Positions 46,986 to 55,838 of a stretch of DNA of 64,000 nucleotides are shown here, in pieces. A program made the translations under genes and the position numbers. Source of the stretch: Alloscardovia omnicolens DSM 21503 (GTDB taxonomy: Bacteria; Actinomycetota; Actinomycetes; Actinomycetales; Bifidobacteriaceae); assembly GCF_000420505.1 (NCBI RefSeq), contig NZ_ATVB01000005.1, forward strand, positions 45,971 through 109,970, given 5' to 3'. Numbering within the stretch: position 1 is the first letter of the stretch; every line of letters begins with the position of its first letter. The notes below the pieces were generated by a model. It was not told the DNA's origin. It worked only from the letters and a program-made list of their open reading frames with translations, and ran no database searches.

Positions 46986-47213
46986 AAAAAATGTTAGGTC
47001 TTGGGACTTAGCGGGTTTTTGGTTGGGGTAGGCTCATTTCATCTGGTTATTATTGCAACGTTTAGGGATTTGAATGATGCGTGAAACGTGACTTGGTATA
47101 GTACTCCATGATTCACGCATGAGCGAGAATTGAGGACAATTTTCACGCACTTGAGAACACACAACCTACATAACCCCGTTAAAATCGCAAGAGTCAAAAA
47201 ATGTTAGGTCTTG
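46986..47213. repeat. 18-bp direct repeats flanking a 192-bp insert
   Basis: AAAAAATGTTAGGTCTTG occurs at 46986-47003 and 47196-47213, identical in all 18 positions. Between them lies the family B repeat. Confidence 0.92.
47081..47180 (-). repeat. Dispersed repeat family B, copy 2
   Basis: Reverse orientation relative to 9528-9743. On the minus strand: ACGGGGTTATGTAGGTTG, CTCAATTCTCGCTC, then the 36-bp block (47081-47116) that starts GTGAATCATG. An inverted repeat ATGCGTGAA...TTCACGCAT (47077-47120) is included. Confidence 0.7.
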
Positions 47214-47274
47214 TAGATATTTTTCGATAAAATGAAAATCAACCGAATTTTCTTTCAGTGAAAAAGGAGTGACC

Positions 47275-48177
47275 ATGTTTCCATATAGTCGAGCTGAACT
47301 CAAACAGCAAGCAAAAGCCTCGTTAGCTGGTAAATGGGGTAAAGTTGTAGGACTTTATATTGTTTTCTGCATTGTAACTCTCATCTTAAGCTTTAGTGAA
47401 ATCGGCAGCATAGTGAGCGCTTCCATATCTGCAGCCCAAGGAGATGTTTACTCTGCTGTAACTACTTTGATGGCTGTTGGTGCCCCGCTCTCCTTCATTA
47501 CCTCTGTGCTTGTTTCCCTAGTTTCCGTTTCCCTTACTCTGTCTTTCCTGCACTTCTTCGATAGGCAAGATCAGAGCATCGGCAAAGAACTGATTGAACC
47601 TTTTGTACGCGGTAAAGTTCTGGGAACCTTTATAAACTGGTTACTTAATACGATTTTTGTAGCATTATGGAGTTTGTTGTTCTTTATTCCTGGAATTGTG
47701 AAGAGCTATTCCTACGCGATGAGCTATTACATTGCTGAAGATTGGGGCAACCAGGGCTATTCCGTGAAGGGAACTGAAGCTATTAATGCATCGAAGGAAA
47801 TGATGCGCGGACACAAGTGGGAACTTTTTGTGCTTGATTTGTCCTTTATCGGTTGGTACATCTTGGTTATGATTACAGGCGGATTAGCAAGCCTATTTGT
47901 GCAACCTTATCTTTTGACTACGCGCGCCGCTTTTTACCGTAACTTATTGCAGCGTCAGTCAGCAGCAAACGTAGCTTATGCTCCACAAGGTGGCGCACCA
48001 GCTCCAGGTCAGGGCTATCCTTCTCAGACATATCCTGCTCAGCAGGAATGCCCAGGTCAGGCATATCCAGCACAGGCTACCCCAACTCAGGCTGCACCAA
48101 CCCATCCCGAGCAAACAGCACAGAACTTCGCACACCCAGAAGTTCCTACGCAATCAGACGAACCTTACCATGGCTAA
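47275..48177 (+). CDS. DUF975-family membrane protein
   Basis: 300 residues. The N-terminus (SRAELKQQAKASLAGKWGKVVGLYIVF) is typical of DUF975, followed by about five membrane helices to residue 220 and a Pro/Gln/Ala-rich tail with repeated YPAQ/PTQA units. Function unknown. The ATG at 47275 is chosen (AAAAGGAG, 5 nt upstream); a GTG two codons earlier is possible. Stands alone before radA. Confidence 0.85.
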   Translation: MFPYSRAELKQQAKASLAGKWGKVVGLYIVFCIVTLILSFSEIGSIVSASISAAQGDVYSAVTTLMAVGAPLSFITSVLVSLVSVSLTLSFLHFFDRQDQSIGKELIEPFVRGKVLGTFINWLLNTIFVALWSLLFFIPGIVKSYSYAMSYYIAEDWGNQGYSVKGTEAINASKEMMRGHKWELFVLDLSFIGWYILVMITGGLASLFVQPYLLTTRAAFYRNLLQRQSAANVAYAPQGGAPAPGQGYPSQTYPAQQECPGQAYPAQATPTQAAPTHPEQTAQNFAHPEVPTQSDEPYHG

Positions 48178-48276
48178 GCTTTAAAGCATAACGTCATATA
48201 CTTCATTGGGAGGGCATCAGAGAAATCTGGAGCCCTCTTTACTTTCCTTGTCTGCGCACAAAAATAGTGTGGAGCT

Positions 48277-49692
48277 ATGGCTAAGTCTTCTACTCAATTT
48301 GTCTGCTCAGAATGCGGATGGAATGGTGCAAAATGGTTCGGTCGCTGCCCAAATTGCGGCGAGTGGGGAACCATCGATGAATTCCATGAAGCACGTGTAA
48401 CACGAGGTGCAAGTAAAACGAGCCGCTCCACTCCCGTTGTGGCTGCCAGCGTAGGAGATTTATTACGTGCAACAACCGATGAATCAGTAAAACAGTCGGC
48501 ACGCGTCTCTACAGGTTTTAGCGAATACGATCGCGTGCTCGGAGGCGGCGTAGTGCCTGGAGCGGTTATTTTAATGGCCGGCGAGCCAGGCATTGGAAAA
48601 TCTACTCTTTTGCTCGAAACAGCAGGTCATATTGCTGCTCAACAGTCAGCCATCAATCCTGAGGCAAAGGTTCTCTATATTTCTGGCGAGGAATCTCTTG
48701 CTCAGATTCAGATGCGAGCATCGCGTATTGGCGCTGTTCATGATGCTTTACTTATGGCATCGACCACCGACCTCGATTCGGTTGTATCTCTTATTTATCA
48801 AGAGAAGCCTGTTCTTGCTGTGGTCGATTCGGCTCAAACGATTCATTCACAGGCAGTTGATGGTATTCCTGGGGGATCTACCCAGGTGCGTGAAGTAGCC
48901 ACTGCTCTTATTGACGTAGCTAAGGCGAACGATATTGCTGTGCTCCTTGTGGGACACGTCACCAAAGATGGCTCTATTGCTGGACCGCGCACTCTGGAGC
49001 ATTTAGTTGATGCAGTCTGCCAGTTTGAAGGCGATACGCAAACCGCTTTGCGCTTACTACGTTCCGTTAAAAACCGTTTCGGCCCGACCGATGAGGTTGG
49101 TTGCTTCGATATGAGTGGCGAAGGAATTGAGGAAGTATCTGATCCTAGCGGATTATTCCTCAGTGATAGCGAAGAGACTCCTGCTGGAACATGCGTGAGT
49201 TTTACGGTGGATGGTCATCGCAGTCTTGCTATCGAAGTGCAAGCACTCACCACTCAATCCGTTCTTCCCACTCCTCGCCGCGCCACCAATGGTGTAGATA
49301 CCAATCGTTTAGCTATGTTGGTGGCGGTTTTATACCGTCATGCGCGCGTGAATTTGCTCGGCCAAGATCTCTACGTCTCCACAATTGCTGGCGGTTCAGC
49401 GAAAGAACCATCCTGCGATGTGGCTATTGCAGCTGCTTTGGTCAGCGCTATGACGAATAAGCCTATTGCACGCACAACTGCAGCCATAGGAGAAATCTCT
49501 TTAACGGGTCAAGTACGCCCTGTTCCGCGTTTAACTCATCGCATACGAGAAGCCGCACGGCTTGGTTTTACGCGCATTCTTGTGCCACGTTTACGCTCGG
49601 GAGCGAAGAAAGAACAGTTTGACGGCGTTACGATTATTGAAGTCGCTACTGTTGGCGATGTTGTGCGCGAGCTTGGTTTACTCGATAAATAA
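48277..49692 (+). CDS. radA: DNA repair protein RadA/Sms
   Basis: 471 residues. N-terminal zinc finger (CSECGWNGAKWFGRCPNCGEWGT, about 10-32), RecA-like ATPase with Walker A MAGEPGIGKSTLLLE (about 100-113), the RadA-specific KNRFGPTDEVG motif (about 265), and a C-terminal Lon-like domain. It promotes branch migration in recombinational repair. GGAG sits 2 nt before the ATG, which is short spacing. Confidence 0.97.
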   Translation: MAKSSTQFVCSECGWNGAKWFGRCPNCGEWGTIDEFHEARVTRGASKTSRSTPVVAASVGDLLRATTDESVKQSARVSTGFSEYDRVLGGGVVPGAVILMAGEPGIGKSTLLLETAGHIAAQQSAINPEAKVLYISGEESLAQIQMRASRIGAVHDALLMASTTDLDSVVSLIYQEKPVLAVVDSAQTIHSQAVDGIPGGSTQVREVATALIDVAKANDIAVLLVGHVTKDGSIAGPRTLEHLVDAVCQFEGDTQTALRLLRSVKNRFGPTDEVGCFDMSGEGIEEVSDPSGLFLSDSEETPAGTCVSFTVDGHRSLAIEVQALTTQSVLPTPRRATNGVDTNRLAMLVAVLYRHARVNLLGQDLYVSTIAGGSAKEPSCDVAIAAALVSAMTNKPIARTTAAIGEISLTGQVRPVPRLTHRIREAARLGFTRILVPRLRSGAKKEQFDGVTIIEVATVGDVVRELGLLDK

Positions 49693-49694
49693 TT

Positions 49695-50417
49695 TTACTG
49701 ATTTTCTTCTTTAACAGTAATTTTAATTGGCTCGGATTTCATCGTATTATCGGCAATATTGACCATTTCGGCTGTATATTCGCCCGCCGCCACATGACGA
49801 GCGCTTTGCCCTTCATTCATGCATCCATGACCGCTGCCGTTAATAGTTGCGCGCCCGTTTATCGAGTTATCTACTGCCACATTCGATACAACAGCATTCC
49901 ACGATGATTTTTTCTGATACGTATCGTTTTGCCCCAGTAAAATTACAGCGGGATCAGCTTCGCAAGCGTCGCTGCGCCATACTTGCACACCCTCAGCATT
50001 CGTCATGGTAATAACCATAGATGCATCCGAAACGTTAAGAATGCAATCTGTAGAACCTGTATGAGTAAAATCTTTCGCAAAATTAACAGTTCCGTTTGTT
50101 GTTATTTCTGTTGGATCAGCAGTAAGTTTAACGGCAACATTTTGCGTTGTGCAGTCAGGGATACCTGAATCTTTAGCTCTGTCCGAGCGGAAAACACCTT
50201 CAGTACTATTTTGTTGCTCTTTATTTGATTTTTTTGTGCTGGACGTAGACGTATTGCTGCGAGCAGTAGATACTTTGTTCGTATCGCGAGCAAAAAAGGC
50301 AGCGTATACTCCCCATCCGCCCCCGATAATCAGAGCAAAAAGAACAGCCAGAGCTACTGCGCGGCGAATAATATACTTACGCTCGGTTTTGCGTCTTTTT
50401 ATTGGTAATCCAGCCAT
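49695..50417 (-). CDS. Membrane-anchored exported protein of unknown function
   Basis: 240 residues. A basic N-terminus (RRKTERKYIIRR) and one membrane helix (about 20-42) lead to a Ser/Thr/Asn-rich linker and a beta-rich domain (about 88-235) with four Cys that could form two disulfides outside the cell. Family not recognised. TAGACT ends 7 nt before the ATG and no ribosome binding site is seen, suggesting a leaderless mRNA. Convergent with radA, only 2 bp between stops. Confidence 0.8.
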   Translation of the reverse strand: MAGLPIKRRKTERKYIIRRAVALAVLFALIIGGGWGVYAAFFARDTNKVSTARSNTSTSSTKKSNKEQQNSTEGVFRSDRAKDSGIPDCTTQNVAVKLTADPTEITTNGTVNFAKDFTHTGSTDCILNVSDASMVITMTNAEGVQVWRSDACEADPAVILLGQNDTYQKKSSWNAVVSNVAVDNSINGRATINGSGHGCMNEGQSARHVAAGEYTAEMVNIADNTMKSEPIKITVKEENQ

Positions 50418-50442
50418 GATTGTTAGTCTACCTTATTCATTT

Positions 50443-51339
50443 TTACGGTAAAGCAAGCGAATGATCATCGTGCATAACAATAAGACCATCTTCATCTAAA
50501 CTAGCAATGCATAAATCTAATTGCACGGAATCTTCCCAGACTTTTGCAACGCTCTCATAATCAAGATGATGCTTCGGTGCAGTACGCAATGCTTTTAAAA
50601 TAAGACCGCGCACATGACGGTTCGTTCCCACAAAACTTTGTTTTGGCCTGGTTCTTTTCTCCCCTAAGCGTGGCCATCCAGCAGCAGCAAACGCACAGCT
50701 AGAACGCAACGGACAATCATCACAGCTCGGTTTTTTCGCGGTACAGATAGCAGCACCCAGCTCCATCACTGCCTGATTCCATACGACTGACTGTTCTCTA
50801 TCAGATGGCAGCATCTGTGTAGCAGTTTTTCTCTCAGCAGCGCTAACGCTACCTCCGAAAGATTCTTCGCCCACCACCGCCCGCGACAGCACGCGGCGAA
50901 TATTCGTATCAATCACAGGAATGCGTTCATGGTAAGAGAACGACAGCACAGCACTAGCGGTGTAATCACCAATGCCCGGCAACGTGACCAACTGCTCATA
51001 CGTGCTCGGCACAGTGCCGCCGTGCTCCGTCACAATCGCTTGCGCGCATTCTCTCAAACGCAAAGCACGGCGCGGATACCCTAAAGTTCCCCACGCAGTA
51101 ATCACTTCCGCAGCAGAAGCCGCCGCTAGATCTGCGGGAGTTGTCCACAATTCCATCCAGTTCAACCAATAAGGCAATACGCGCGTCATGGGAGTTTGCT
51201 GACTCATCACTTCCGAAAGCAGCACTCCCCACGCATCTGTTTTGCCAAAACGCCACGGAAAATCGCGAGCACTCTCCTGCCACCATGAAGCAAGAGGCTC
51301 ATACATATTCTGCGCTTGTTGTGTTCTCTGGTCTGTCAT
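50443..51339 (-). CDS. mutY: A/G-specific adenine glycosylase
   Basis: 298 residues. HhH-GPD fold with the helix-hairpin-helix LPGIGDYTASAVLSF (about 117-131) and the catalytic Asp in PVIDTNIRRVLSR; the iron-sulfur Cys set is in CTAKKPSCDDCPLRSSC. It removes adenine opposite 8-oxoguanine. The MutT-like C-terminal domain is short. The ATG at 51339 is chosen; the frame to 51621 only runs antisense to the neighbouring gene. GACAAT ends 7 nt upstream (leaderless candidate). Confidence 0.95.
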   Translation of the reverse strand: MTDQRTQQAQNMYEPLASWWQESARDFPWRFGKTDAWGVLLSEVMSQQTPMTRVLPYWLNWMELWTTPADLAAASAAEVITAWGTLGYPRRALRLRECAQAIVTEHGGTVPSTYEQLVTLPGIGDYTASAVLSFSYHERIPVIDTNIRRVLSRAVVGEESFGGSVSAAERKTATQMLPSDREQSVVWNQAVMELGAAICTAKKPSCDDCPLRSSCAFAAAGWPRLGEKRTRPKQSFVGTNRHVRGLILKALRTAPKHHLDYESVAKVWEDSVQLDLCIASLDEDGLIVMHDDHSLALP

Positions 51340-51342
51340 CGT

Positions 51343-51352
51343 TACTATTGTC
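51343..51352. promoter_or_regulatory. Overlapping divergent -10 boxes, mutY/trmL
   Basis: TACTAT (51343-51348, plus strand) and GACAAT (51352-51347, minus strand) overlap by two bases in a 19-bp gap between the start codons 51339 and 51359. Only one polymerase could occupy the site at a time. Confidence 0.5.
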
Positions 51353-51358
51353 GTGCAT

Positions 51359-52396
51359 ATGACGAACGAGCAGAACACAAGCGGCAACGCTTCTACAAAG
51401 GCCGCACAAAATCCGAAGACCAGCGAGTCCACAAGTAACTTCACGCGCAAGTCTACGAGCGAGCCTATGAGCGAGTCCGCAACCACCACCGCGAGCCACT
51501 CCGCGCGCAACTCCGTCTCGCACGATGCCACAAAGATTGCAGCCGCCGTGAACGAGTCTAAAAACGCCATAAACTCCGCCGCCGCACGCACGGAACACTC
51601 GGAAGAATTCGCCGCACGCAAGGACTACGTGGAAGAACTCGCTAAACGCGAAGCCGCCCGCAAAATCGCCCAGCAAGAGCAAAACCGCGCTGCCCAAGCA
51701 CAAGCTTCAGCCGCCCAAGCACAGTCATCAAGAACGGGTGCTCAAGCGCAAGGCTCCGGCACCCAGGTCAAGCAGTCAACCATGTTTGAATACGGCTATC
51801 GCAAGAAAAACTATGCCCCAGATGAGCTTATTACCGACGCACATGGCAATCCTATTACTGTCTCCGACACCATGCTCACAGCTATTGAAGCAAGCAAGCG
51901 CGTCACCCACACCCCTCATCTTTGCTTCTACGAGCCTCGCATTCCGGGCAATACAGGTTCGGCAATTCGCTTATGCGCAGTTACCGGCTCTATTTTGCAT
52001 CTTATTGAGCCGCTCGGCTTCGATTTGAAGGACACGAAGTTGCGTCGCGCTGGCTTGGATTATCATGACATGGCTCATGTCGTTATTCACCCAAGTTTCG
52101 AAGCTATGGTTGAAGCCATGCCAGATTCACGCATTATCGCTTTCACTGCTCATGCCGAGAAAACCTATACCGACGTGCAGTATAAGCCAACCGACATTTT
52201 GCTCTTTGGTCCAGAACCTGGCGATATTCCTGACCCTATGGATGTGTTCTTTGGCCCTCACGTGGCTGAACAGGTTAAGCTACCGATGCGTCCAAGTCTG
52301 CGCTCACTAAATCTTACTAATACCGCGTCTATTGCTTTGTATGAAGCATGGCGACAGCTTGATTTTTCGGGCGCGGGAGAGGTTGAACAGCTGTAG
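51359..52396 (+). CDS. TrmL/SpoU-like tRNA (cytidine/uridine-2'-O)-methyltransferase with long N-terminal extension
   Basis: 345 residues. The C-terminal 175 residues form a SPOUT methyltransferase of the TrmL type: FYEPRIPGNTGSAIRLCAVTGSILHLIEPLGF, LLFGPEPGDIP (SAM knot), SLRSLNLTNTASIALYEAWRQL. About 150 residues before it are low complexity (Ser/Ala/Thr/Lys then Ala/Gln/Glu), probably disordered then helical. Standard TrmL is near 155 residues. It likely methylates the wobble 2'-O of tRNA-Leu. Starts 19 bp from mutY on the other strand. Confidence 0.85.
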   Translation: MTNEQNTSGNASTKAAQNPKTSESTSNFTRKSTSEPMSESATTTASHSARNSVSHDATKIAAAVNESKNAINSAAARTEHSEEFAARKDYVEELAKREAARKIAQQEQNRAAQAQASAAQAQSSRTGAQAQGSGTQVKQSTMFEYGYRKKNYAPDELITDAHGNPITVSDTMLTAIEASKRVTHTPHLCFYEPRIPGNTGSAIRLCAVTGSILHLIEPLGFDLKDTKLRRAGLDYHDMAHVVIHPSFEAMVEAMPDSRIIAFTAHAEKTYTDVQYKPTDILLFGPEPGDIPDPMDVFFGPHVAEQVKLPMRPSLRSLNLTNTASIALYEAWRQLDFSGAGEVEQL

Positions 52397-52426
52397 GCAG
52401 ACGATGCACTGACTGCGCTAACTACG

Positions 52427-52466
52427 CTGTGAGGTATGACGTATACACACGTGTCATGCCTCACAG
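52427..52466 (+). terminator. Hairpin after the TrmL-like gene
   Basis: CTGTGAGGTATGAC (52427-52440) pairs with GTCATGCCTCACAG (52453-52466), 13 of 14 paired plus one wobble, 12-nt loop. No T-run follows (TTCCCG), so termination may be weak. Confidence 0.55.
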
Positions 52467-52626
52467 TTCCCGTCAACGACCAACAGATAAACAACAAACA
52501 ATCAATAAACAACTAACCAAACGCCCGCCAACAAACCGCTTTGTTCTGCAAAATCGGTATACTTTAACCATATGCGCCTTGAGCGCGTTAGAGCCCACAA
52601 CATTCAAGGATTCTCAAGGATTCATC

Positions 52627-52899
52627 ATGAACAAAGCCATCATTACTGTAGTAGGACACGATACTGTCGGTATTATCGCTCGCGTCTGCACCTATTTATC
52701 TGACAGCCATGTAAACGTCCTCGATATTTCTCAGACCATTATCGATGGCTTCTTTAACATGATGATGATCGTTGACTACACCAACTCCACCGTTGATTTC
52801 TCTGAGCTCAACTCTCATTTGGAAGCTCTAGGCGAAGAAATTGGTGTAAACGTGCATTGTCAGCGTGAAGAAATCTTCACCAAGATGCACCGCATCTAA
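52627..52899 (+). CDS. ACT-domain protein (UPF0237 family)
   Basis: 90 residues, a single ACT domain (ITVVGHDTVGIIARVCTYLSDSHVNVLDISQTI), which usually binds an amino acid or other small ligand. AAGGA lies 7 nt before the ATG at 52627; the frame to 52429 is in the terminator region. The gene pairs with UPF0210 downstream (34 bp gap), an arrangement common in Firmicutes and Actinobacteria. It probably regulates its partner; ligand unknown. Confidence 0.9.
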   Translation: MNKAIITVVGHDTVGIIARVCTYLSDSHVNVLDISQTIIDGFFNMMMIVDYTNSTVDFSELNSHLEALGEEIGVNVHCQREEIFTKMHRI

Positions 52900-52933
52900 G
52901 CCGCTGCTCGGAAGCATCTAGAGAGGAGCCCTC

Positions 52934-54298
52934 ATGCTGAATATTATGGAGGTCCACGAGACCAACAAGATGATCGAGCAGGAAAAGCTCGACGTGCGCA
53001 CCATTACTATGGGTATTTCTTTGCTCGACTGCATTAGCGACGACGTCGATACAGTCTGCGAGAAGATTTACACCAAAATCACCACGTATGCCAAGGACCT
53101 TATTAAGGTAGGCGAAGAGATTGAGCGCGATTACAGCATTCCCATCGTCAACAAGCGCATCTCTGTTACCCCTATTTCTTTGGTTGGCGCCAGCGCATGC
53201 AAGACCACCGACGATTACGTAAAGATTTGCCAGACCCTCGACCGCGCTGCAAAAACTGTAGGCGTCAACTTCCTCGGCGGTTTCTCGGCTCTCGTATCCA
53301 AGGGCATGACCCCTTCCGAAGAGCTTCTTATCCGCTCTCTGCCACAAGCTTTGTCGAGCACTGATTTCGTGTGCGCATCCGTGAACGTCGGTTCTACCCG
53401 TACCGGTTTGGATATGGACGCTGTTGCGCTTATGGGTTCGGTTATTCGCGAAGTATCCGAGGCTACCGCCGACATCGATTCGCTCGGTAACGCTAAGCTC
53501 GTCGTTTTCTGCAACGCCCCAGACGACAATCCATTTATGGCCGGCGCTTTCCACGGCGTAACCGAAGGCGATGCCGTTATTAACGTGGGCGTATCTGGTC
53601 CAGGCGTTGTATCGCGCGCTTTGGACGAAGCTAAGGGCAAGGACTTCGAGTTCTTGTGCGAAACCATTAAGCGCACTGCTTTTAAGATTACCCGCGTAGG
53701 TCAGCTCGTAGCACAGGAAGCCTCTGCTCGTTTGGGTATTCCATTCGGCATTATTGATTTATCGTTGGCTCCAACACCTGCAGTAGGTGATTCTGTGGGC
53801 GAGATTTTGGAGAAGATTGGCTTGTCTCAAGTTGGCGGCCCAGGAACGACTGCTGCTTTGGCTATGCTTAACGATCAGGTGAAGAAGGGCGGCATTATGG
53901 CGTCCAGCTATGTGGGCGGATTGTCTGGCGCTTTTATTCCTGTATCTGAAGATAAGAACATGATTGATGCAGCGACGAACGGCAACTTAACCATTGAGAA
54001 GTTGGAAGCTATGACCTGCGTCTGCTCTGTTGGTTTGGATATGATTGCCATTCCAGGCGATACCTCGGCTGCAACGATTTCGGGCATTATTGCTGATGAA
54101 GCAGCCATTGGCATGATTAATCAGAAAACCACTGCAGTTCGCGTTATTCCAGTTATTGGTAAGAAGGTGGGCGATACTGCTGAGTTTGGAGGTTTGCTCG
54201 GTCGCGCTCCAATTATGCCGGTAAATACTTCTGATTGTTCCGAGTTCGTGTATCGAGGCGGTCATATTCCAGCTCCGGTTCACAGCTTTAAGAACTAA
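52934..54298 (+). CDS. UPF0210 (PFL) family protein
   Basis: 454 residues, the usual length. Conserved stretches: [78 protein letters not shown] at the C-terminus. Structures of relatives show homology to glycyl-radical-type (PFL) folds, but no radical site is evident and the function is unknown. GAGAGGAG precedes the ATG. Operon with the ACT protein, closed by a strong terminator. Confidence 0.93.
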   Translation: MLNIMEVHETNKMIEQEKLDVRTITMGISLLDCISDDVDTVCEKIYTKITTYAKDLIKVGEEIERDYSIPIVNKRISVTPISLVGASACKTTDDYVKICQTLDRAAKTVGVNFLGGFSALVSKGMTPSEELLIRSLPQALSSTDFVCASVNVGSTRTGLDMDAVALMGSVIREVSEATADIDSLGNAKLVVFCNAPDDNPFMAGAFHGVTEGDAVINVGVSGPGVVSRALDEAKGKDFEFLCETIKRTAFKITRVGQLVAQEASARLGIPFGIIDLSLAPTPAVGDSVGEILEKIGLSQVGGPGTTAALAMLNDQVKKGGIMASSYVGGLSGAFIPVSEDKNMIDAATNGNLTIEKLEAMTCVCSVGLDMIAIPGDTSAATISGIIADEAAIGMINQKTTAVRVIPVIGKKVGDTAEFGGLLGRAPIMPVNTSDCSEFVYRGGHIPAPVHSFKN

Positions 54299-54306
54299 AA
54301 CACGAT

Positions 54307-54343
54307 ACAGGGAGGACACTACGCAGTACCCTCCCTGTTTTTT
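54307..54343 (+). terminator. Terminator of the ACT-UPF0210 operon
   Basis: ACAGGGAGG (54307-54315) pairs with CCTCCCTGT (54330-54338), 14-nt loop, then TTTTTT. Confidence 0.95.
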
Positions 54344-55073
54344 AATCTTTCCTCAGCTGCATAATACTTAACATGTAAAACAGCACAGTATATGTAGCAC
54401 TGACTGCACACATAAGCATTAATTCGGTCATACTCATACTGTGTAAAGCTCTACTGCGCAAAGCAATCATAGGGAGTGAATACACATAAAAGTTACAAAG
54501 TTTTTCATTCACAAAAATGAACACGAAGCCCAATATTCCCCCTAATGCTGATAATCCAACCGAATAACTGAAACTACGTGTTTTCACACTTAAAAAGATT
54601 TGCACGCTCAGTACAGGGATGGCTGCTAGCACAGACACAACAGTCCATTGAAGAAACTGGAGCGCATAGCTATATTCCGAAATTCCCGCTACATGTGAAG
54701 CACACATATAAATTATCCATAGGCATACTTGAACAGGAATAATCATAACTGTTGTTGTCAGTATTTTAGCGAAGAGTAGTCGAGGAATAGATACATTATT
54801 GGACTTCAACATATCTACAGTTTTGCGCTCAAATTCAGGCATAACTGATAAAGCCGTAATAATAGCCATCAGAGGAGCACAAAGTAACTGACTGTAATAA
54901 AAAGTTAGCTGTCCCCACATAACCAAAGGCTGAGTACCATCTTCGATGCTAGAAAGATTTGCCCAATATAGTCCCAAACCAATAAAACTAGAAATCGCTA
55001 AGAATCCCGCGCTAATACCTAATATTTGGATTTTACGTAGCTTACGCCACTCTGCTCGAATATATGCTGTCAT
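54342..55073 (-). CDS. ABC-2 type permease, bacitracin/lantibiotic-immunity-like (second)
   Basis: 243 residues, six membrane helices. The N-terminus (AEWRKLRKIQILGI) is typical of the ABC-2 permeases of the BcrB/LanE-LanG type. The ATG at 55073 overlaps the TAA of the preceding permease (TAATG) and has AAGGA upstream; the longer frame to 55133 is antisense overlap only. Third gene of the exporter operon. Confidence 0.87.
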   Translation of the reverse strand: MTAYIRAEWRKLRKIQILGISAGFLAISSFIGLGLYWANLSSIEDGTQPLVMWGQLTFYYSQLLCAPLMAIITALSVMPEFERKTVDMLKSNNVSIPRLLFAKILTTTVMIIPVQVCLWIIYMCASHVAGISEYSYALQFLQWTVVSVLAAIPVLSVQIFLSVKTRSFSYSVGLSALGGILGFVFIFVNEKLCNFYVYSLPMIALRSRALHSMSMTELMLMCAVSATYTVLFYMLSIMQLRKD

Positions 55074-55834
55074 TATAGCTGTCCTTCTTTCTGAGCGATA
55101 AGGCGGTGAGACACAATATATACGCACACGCACAGGGCTAGAGCAATAACAAAACGAATACCCAACTGCGAGTCAACAACAAAATTCATGCGTAAAGATT
55201 CTTGCCCTGAACCGCTGATGTGATACTTATAAGGAGCTAAATATGCCGATAACGCCCAGATATTAATAATCCCCCACAGATGCAAACTCCACGACGATAA
55301 AACAATGCCTAGGAATCCGCCCACAAAACCACTGGCAATAATAATCCCTGACTTGTTGATGAGCATGGCAGAAGTCACATATATCAACGCCAGCACAAAA
55401 GAACCCATAATCTGAGCACACCATTGAATGAGCAGCACGCTTACAGGAATGCTCAGACCAAGAGCATAGCCGTAACCAGCAATAATAGCAATTTCGCAAG
55501 CAGACAGGAGGGTAAAGAAGAGCACAGTAAGTATTAGTTTTGAGTAGAAAATCAGCAGAATGGTTATGCCATTACTTTGCTGAAGTTTGAAGGTATCTCC
55601 TTGCTTTTCATTACCCACAATACGGCTCACAAATAAGCACACGGCAAGAGGTAAGAGCAAACTATCTACGCTTTGACTATTAAATAAAGTTCCCACATGA
55701 TGCAGTTGCGGCTTATTCAGGTATTGCATGCGAGTCACGAGATTCCAAAACACTGCTACAGTCATCAGAAGCACGGTAAAAAGAAAAGACTTAGTCCTGC
55801 GTGCTTTTTCTAACTCAATATAGAGAAAACGCAT
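55073..55834 (-). CDS. ABC-2 type permease, bacitracin/lantibiotic-immunity-like (first)
   Basis: 253 residues, six membrane helices, N-terminus RFLYIELEKARRTKSFLFTVLLM. Together with the permease at 54342 it should form the membrane channel for the ATPase at 55839. It starts 4 bp after the ATPase gene. Confidence 0.87.
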   Translation of the reverse strand: MRFLYIELEKARRTKSFLFTVLLMTVAVFWNLVTRMQYLNKPQLHHVGTLFNSQSVDSLLLPLAVCLFVSRIVGNEKQGDTFKLQQSNGITILLIFYSKLILTVLFFTLLSACEIAIIAGYGYALGLSIPVSVLLIQWCAQIMGSFVLALIYVTSAMLINKSGIIIASGFVGGFLGIVLSSWSLHLWGIINIWALSAYLAPYKYHISGSGQESLRMNFVVDSQLGIRFVIALALCVCVYIVSHRLIAQKEGQL

Positions 55835-55838
55835 AGTT

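Larger units (their letters stand above)
46957..47274. other. 318-bp intergenic region with repeats
   Basis: Contains an 18-bp direct repeat 210 bp apart (46986-47003 and 47196-47213) enclosing dispersed repeat family B copy 2. The ribosome binding site AAAAGGAG of the next gene is at the right end. No gene seen. Confidence 0.75.

Noticed and set aside
51340..51621. N-terminal extension of MutY
   Set aside because: It runs antisense to the low-complexity part of the TrmL-like gene; the family starts at the ATG at 51339.
52877..53554. 225-residue antisense frame over UPF0210
   Set aside because: Shadow of a conserved gene, with no start signal and a composition typical of antisense frames.
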